From Thermoguttaceae bacterium (GTDB taxonomy: Bacteria; Planctomycetota; Planctomycetia; Pirellulales; Thermoguttaceae), in the NCBI GenBank assembly GCA_025062105.1, contig JANXAQ010000006.1:1-45687 (forward strand): 45,687 bases of DNA. Direction: 5' to 3'. Under the pieces are notes generated by a model. That model was given only the letters and a program-made list of their open reading frames with translations, was not told where the DNA came from and searched no databases. The position numbers and the translations under genes were made by a program. Shown one piece after another: positions 43,035-45,687 of this stretch. How positions within the stretch are numbered: the first letter of the stretch is position 1; every line of letters begins with the position of its first letter.

Positions 43035-45032
43035 ATGGGTTGGGAGGGTTGGTTGACGTTGTCGGTGGTGGCGGTAGTGATAGCAGCCTTGGCTACCAGC
43101 CGATTTCCCCCAGAAGTACTTTTAGTAGGCGGCCTGACAGTCCTGGTACTGAGCGGAGTACTTGAGGTCTCGGAGGCCCTGGCTGGCTTTGCCAATGAAG
43201 GGATGATAACCATCGGGGTACTTTTTATTGTTTCGGGGGGGCTGATTGAGACGGGGGCGGTGCATTGGTTGGCCGAACGGCTTTTTGGCCGACCCCGTTC
43301 CGAGGCCGGTGCTATCTGGCGAGTAATGGCACCGTCGGCGCTATTCAGTGCATTTATGAACAATACGCCGCTAGTGGCGATGCTTTTGCCGGCAGTGCAT
43401 GATTGGGCCCGACGAAACAAAATCCATCCCTCCAAAGTGTTGATGCCGTTAAGTTATGCGGCCATTTTAGGAGGCACCTGCACCCTGATCGGCACCAGCA
43501 CCAATTTAGTGGTCAATGGCATGGTCATTCAAGCCTTCGAAGCCGCCCGACAGCTTCCGATCCCCTCCTCAGGGTCGGGTCAGGATGTTCGGGTCGGTGC
43601 CGGGGGCCAACTGGGCAGCCAACTGCCTTCCCCCAGCCCGGCCAGTTTCCAGCATCCAGCTGGTTCGGACGATTTGCTTGCCCAACAGGCTGCCGGGCAA
43701 TCGGAAAGGCGGTTGCCTCGAGGTCTTCGGCTATTGGACATTTCTTGGGTGGGCATTCCCACGGCTTTGGCCGGAATTGGGTTTATGATGTTCATTGGCC
43801 GACGTCTTTTGCCGGAGCGTACGCCCTCTCAGCCGATTCAGGAAGATCCCCGCCAATATACGGTGGAAATGATGGTGGAACCTGGCAGTCCTTTGGTAGG
43901 CAAAACGATCGAACAGGCTGGGCTTCGGCATTTACCCGGGGTGTTTTTGGCTGAAATCGAACGAGAGGGGATGCTGTTGCCGGCGGTTGGGCCGCAGGAA
44001 CGGCTCCGAGCAGGCGACCGCCTGGTGTTTGTCGGCGTGGTGGAATCGGTGGTCGATCTGCAAAAGATTCGGGGGTTGGTGCCGGCACCGGATCAGATTT
44101 TCAAATTGGACACTCCCCGGCCAGACCGCTGCCTGCTAGAGGCGGTTGTCAGTGAGTCCTGCCCAATAGTTGGCAAAAGCATTCGGGACGGCCGATTCCG
44201 ATCCATTTATGGGGCGGTGGTTATTGCGGTATCTCGGCACGGGCAGCGGATCCCCGGCAAAATCGGGGATATCGTCCTGCAGGCCGGAGATACGTTGCTA
44301 TTGGAGGCGCATCCGTCGTTTCTGCAGCAACACCGCAATAGCCGGGATTTCTTCCTTGTCAGTCGATTGGAAAACTCTTCGCCGCCTCGGTTTGAACGGG
44401 CTGCAGTGGCCATAGGGATTTTGCTGAGCATGGTGGGTTTGGTTGCCGTCAGTGAGTGGTTGGCCGGCTTCCAGGTGCCGCTGGCCGGCTGGGTCCTTCA
44501 ACTGGCCCCGATTAGCATGTTCAAAGCCGGACTGGTGGCGGCGGCTTTGATGTTGTTGAGCGGCTGTTGTCGGCTGGAGCAGGCCCGGCGGGCGGTGGAT
44601 GGACGGTTGCTGGTGGCTATTGCCGCCGCCCTGGGGCTAGGCTTAGCCCTGGAAAAAACCGGTGCCGCCAAAACCCTGGTCCTGGCCCTATTGCAGCAAG
44701 TGGGCGAAGATCCTTGGTGGGCCTTGGTGGTCATTTCCGTGGCTACCAGCCTAATCACGGAACTGGTTACTAACAATGCAGCGGCTGCTTTGATGACCCC
44801 GTTTGCATTGGCCACAGCCAACCAACTGGATGTCAACCCCATGGCTTTTATTATCTCGGTGATGATGGCGGCCTCCAGTTCGTTTGCCACTCCTTTGGGG
44901 TATCAGACCAACCTCATGGTGTATGGTCCGGGCGGTTATCGGTTTGGCGACTTCCTGAAAGTGGGCATCCCCATGAATCTTTTAGTCTTGGCCATTACAG
45001 TGGTCCTAGCACCTCGAATCTGGCCATTTTAG
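43035..45032 (+). CDS. SLC13-family anion permease with two TrkA-C domains (probable sulfate transporter)
   Basis: 665 residues. N-terminal membrane half with SAFMNNTPLVAMLLPAVHDW and TLIGTSTNLVVNGMVIQ; C-terminal membrane half with ITELVTNNAAAALMTPFALA and ATPLGYQTNLMVYGPGGY, the paired hairpin/SNT-type motifs of divalent-anion:Na+ symporters. Between them are two TrkA_C domains (YTVEMMVEPGSPLVGKTIEQ and LLEAVVSESCPIVGKSIRDG), as in sulfate-transport members of this family. An insert of about 60 residues (SSGSGQDVRVGAGGQLGSQL onward) extends the loop after the fourth or fifth helix. AAGGGG is 7 bases before ATG 43035. Context next to sulfite and APS reductases supports sulfate as substrate. 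Confidence 0.9.
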   Translation: MGWEGWLTLSVVAVVIAALATSRFPPEVLLVGGLTVLVLSGVLEVSEALAGFANEGMITIGVLFIVSGGLIETGAVHWLAERLFGRPRSEAGAIWRVMAPSALFSAFMNNTPLVAMLLPAVHDWARRNKIHPSKVLMPLSYAAILGGTCTLIGTSTNLVVNGMVIQAFEAARQLPIPSSGSGQDVRVGAGGQLGSQLPSPSPASFQHPAGSDDLLAQQAAGQSERRLPRGLRLLDISWVGIPTALAGIGFMMFIGRRLLPERTPSQPIQEDPRQYTVEMMVEPGSPLVGKTIEQAGLRHLPGVFLAEIEREGMLLPAVGPQERLRAGDRLVFVGVVESVVDLQKIRGLVPAPDQIFKLDTPRPDRCLLEAVVSESCPIVGKSIRDGRFRSIYGAVVIAVSRHGQRIPGKIGDIVLQAGDTLLLEAHPSFLQQHRNSRDFFLVSRLENSSPPRFERAAVAIGILLSMVGLVAVSEWLAGFQVPLAGWVLQLAPISMFKAGLVAAALMLLSGCCRLEQARRAVDGRLLVAIAAALGLGLALEKTGAAKTLVLALLQQVGEDPWWALVVISVATSLITELVTNNAAAALMTPFALATANQLDVNPMAFIISVMMAASSSFATPLGYQTNLMVYGPGGYRFGDFLKVGIPMNLLVLAITVVLAPRIWPF

Positions 45033-45237
45033 AAATTAGGTGGCCCCGACTGGTTTGCCCCCCCGGTATCTGAGGTCTTGTTTTCCTGAATGGGATGGTT
45101 AGGGAGTGGAAAACCGCATTTAAGTTTACCATTAAGATGGTATTTTTTTCCACCCAAAAGAAGGTTTTGGAAATATTCATCTCAAAAATCCTGTCGCCAA
45201 GGAAGTTTTTTCTCCATCTTGCCCCCAGAAAAGGGGG

Positions 45238-45266
45238 TTGACATTTTCTCGAATATGGTCGATACT
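45238..45266 (+). promoter_or_regulatory. Sigma-70-type promoter for the candidate sRNA
   Basis: -35 box TTGACA (45238-45243, perfect consensus), 17-bp spacer, -10 box GATACT (45261-45266, 4 of 6). Predicted start about 45273. Confidence 0.6.
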
Positions 45267-45272
45267 ATGATT

Positions 45273-45339
45273 GTGAGGGATGTCCCTCACTTATCGCCCT
45301 TCGTAGGTCCCTGCCCCGCCTACGGAGGGCTCTTTTTTT
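45273..45339 (+). ncRNA. Candidate small RNA of about 67 nt, two hairpins
   Basis: Downstream of the promoter comes a perfect 8-bp hairpin with a 2-base gap (GTGAGGGA-TG-TCCCTCAC, 45273-45290), a 6-nt single-stranded stretch (TTATCG) and a terminator hairpin. No start codon with ribosome binding site lies inside and no gene follows within the window, so it is more likely a free-standing RNA than a leader. Not matched to any known family. Confidence 0.5.
45297..45339 (+). terminator. Rho-independent terminator
   Basis: 11-bp stem CCCTTCGTAGG / CCTACGGAGGG (one G-U pair), 11-nt loop, followed by CTCTTTTTTT. It lies 265 bp after the permease stop codon, with a better-placed promoter of its own upstream. 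Confidence 0.75.
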
Positions 45340-45507
45340 GGAATGTGCACGTGCAGGGGAGGAGTTGCCTGGTCATCTACCAGGAAAGTAGTGCTTTCCG
45401 GGTGAACCGGACAGGATGGGGACCTTCGTCATTAAACATTGGTAGGATTCCGCTCGGGTAGTGCTTTTTATCCCCAAAAGCTGCTCCAAGTGGAGGTCCC
45501 CCAAAAA

Positions 45508-45687
45508 TTCGCTGCTATACACAAGCTGCTATACACAAGTTGGCGTTGAAGCGTTCGAACTTTACTTTAGCCAAATCCCAAAAGCTCGTTGGAACAACCG
45601 AAATTGGATAAAGGAACCTCTGCAAAATCATGAATATGTAGTGAACTCTATGGACTTTTGATTCTATAGCCGTTCGGTTTTTCTATC
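45508..45687. repeat. Element C, diverged partial copy at the right edge
   Basis: TTCGCTGCTATACACAAG, with CTGCTATACACAAG repeated once, then a diverged C interior (ACTTTA(C)TTTAGCCAAA, AAGCTCGTTGGAACAAC). The right terminus is outside the window. Confidence 0.6.

Larger units (their letters stand above)
45033..45687. other. Right-end spacer with candidate sRNA and element C
   Basis: No protein gene recognised. It holds a promoter, small RNA and terminator unit (45238-45339) and, from 45508, a diverged element-C copy cut by the window edge. Confidence 0.55.

Overview
The window looks like a chromosomal segment of a member of the Planctomycetota, probably a Pirellulales/Thermogutta-like thermophile. 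This is inferred from gene content, not from a marker gene. The clues are a PurS-PurS-PurL fusion with a separate PurQ, a TPR protein of a type I associate with planctomycetes, secreted DUF4838 and BNR-4 proteins, Tat-type export signals, and small isolated operons separated by long gene-poor, repeat-rich spacers.

Layout. 1-295: an initiator tRNA (minus strand) with a possible integrase tail running into its 3' end. 295-2300: about 2 kb with no convincing gene. 2304-7523 (minus): tyrA-purL-purQ. 8545-10026 (minus): cardiolipin synthase. 10900-11616: secreted Gly/Met-rich protein. 12074-14943: ADP-forming acyl-CoA synthetase, then a solitary acyl carrier protein. 16261-20176: secreted DUF4838 protein and a CoA-disulfide-reductase/rhodanese fusion. 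20887-21639: Tat-exported DJ-1/PfpI protein. 22546-31746: a seven-gene plus-strand cluster of a small helical protein, a GlmL/MutL-type ASKHA ATPase, a barrel-sandwich/KOW protein, a DUF6754 membrane protein and three further membrane proteins. 32470-32928: a frameshifted DUF4160 gene overlapping DUF2442. 33431-34879: secreted BNR-4 protein. 35233-37111 (minus): rpsT and a TPR protein. 37230-45032: sulfur assimilation (CobA-HemD for siroheme, ferredoxin-type sulfite reductase, APS/PAPS reductase, SLC13/TrkA-C permease). About 45238-45339: a well-formed candidate small RNA with promoter and terminator.

The best candidate for an undescribed system is the 22546-31746 cluster. It joins a GlmL-like ATPase, without any glutamate mutase gene in sight, to five proteins of which four are membrane-anchored or multi-pass; none has a role I can name. 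It looks like an ATPase-assisted envelope complex.

The second theme is repeats. At least five families of short non-coding elements with terminal inverted repeats (called A to E here) sit in the spacers, usually just after stop codons. Families A and B share termini and 3-bp TTA/TAA flanks, so one transposase may mobilise both. Elements are nested, and one overlaps the first codons of a gene. A separate dispersed repeat appears to have been taken up in frame and multiplied into the PurL linker. Gene calls rest on translated motifs and visible ribosome binding sites; no database search was possible.
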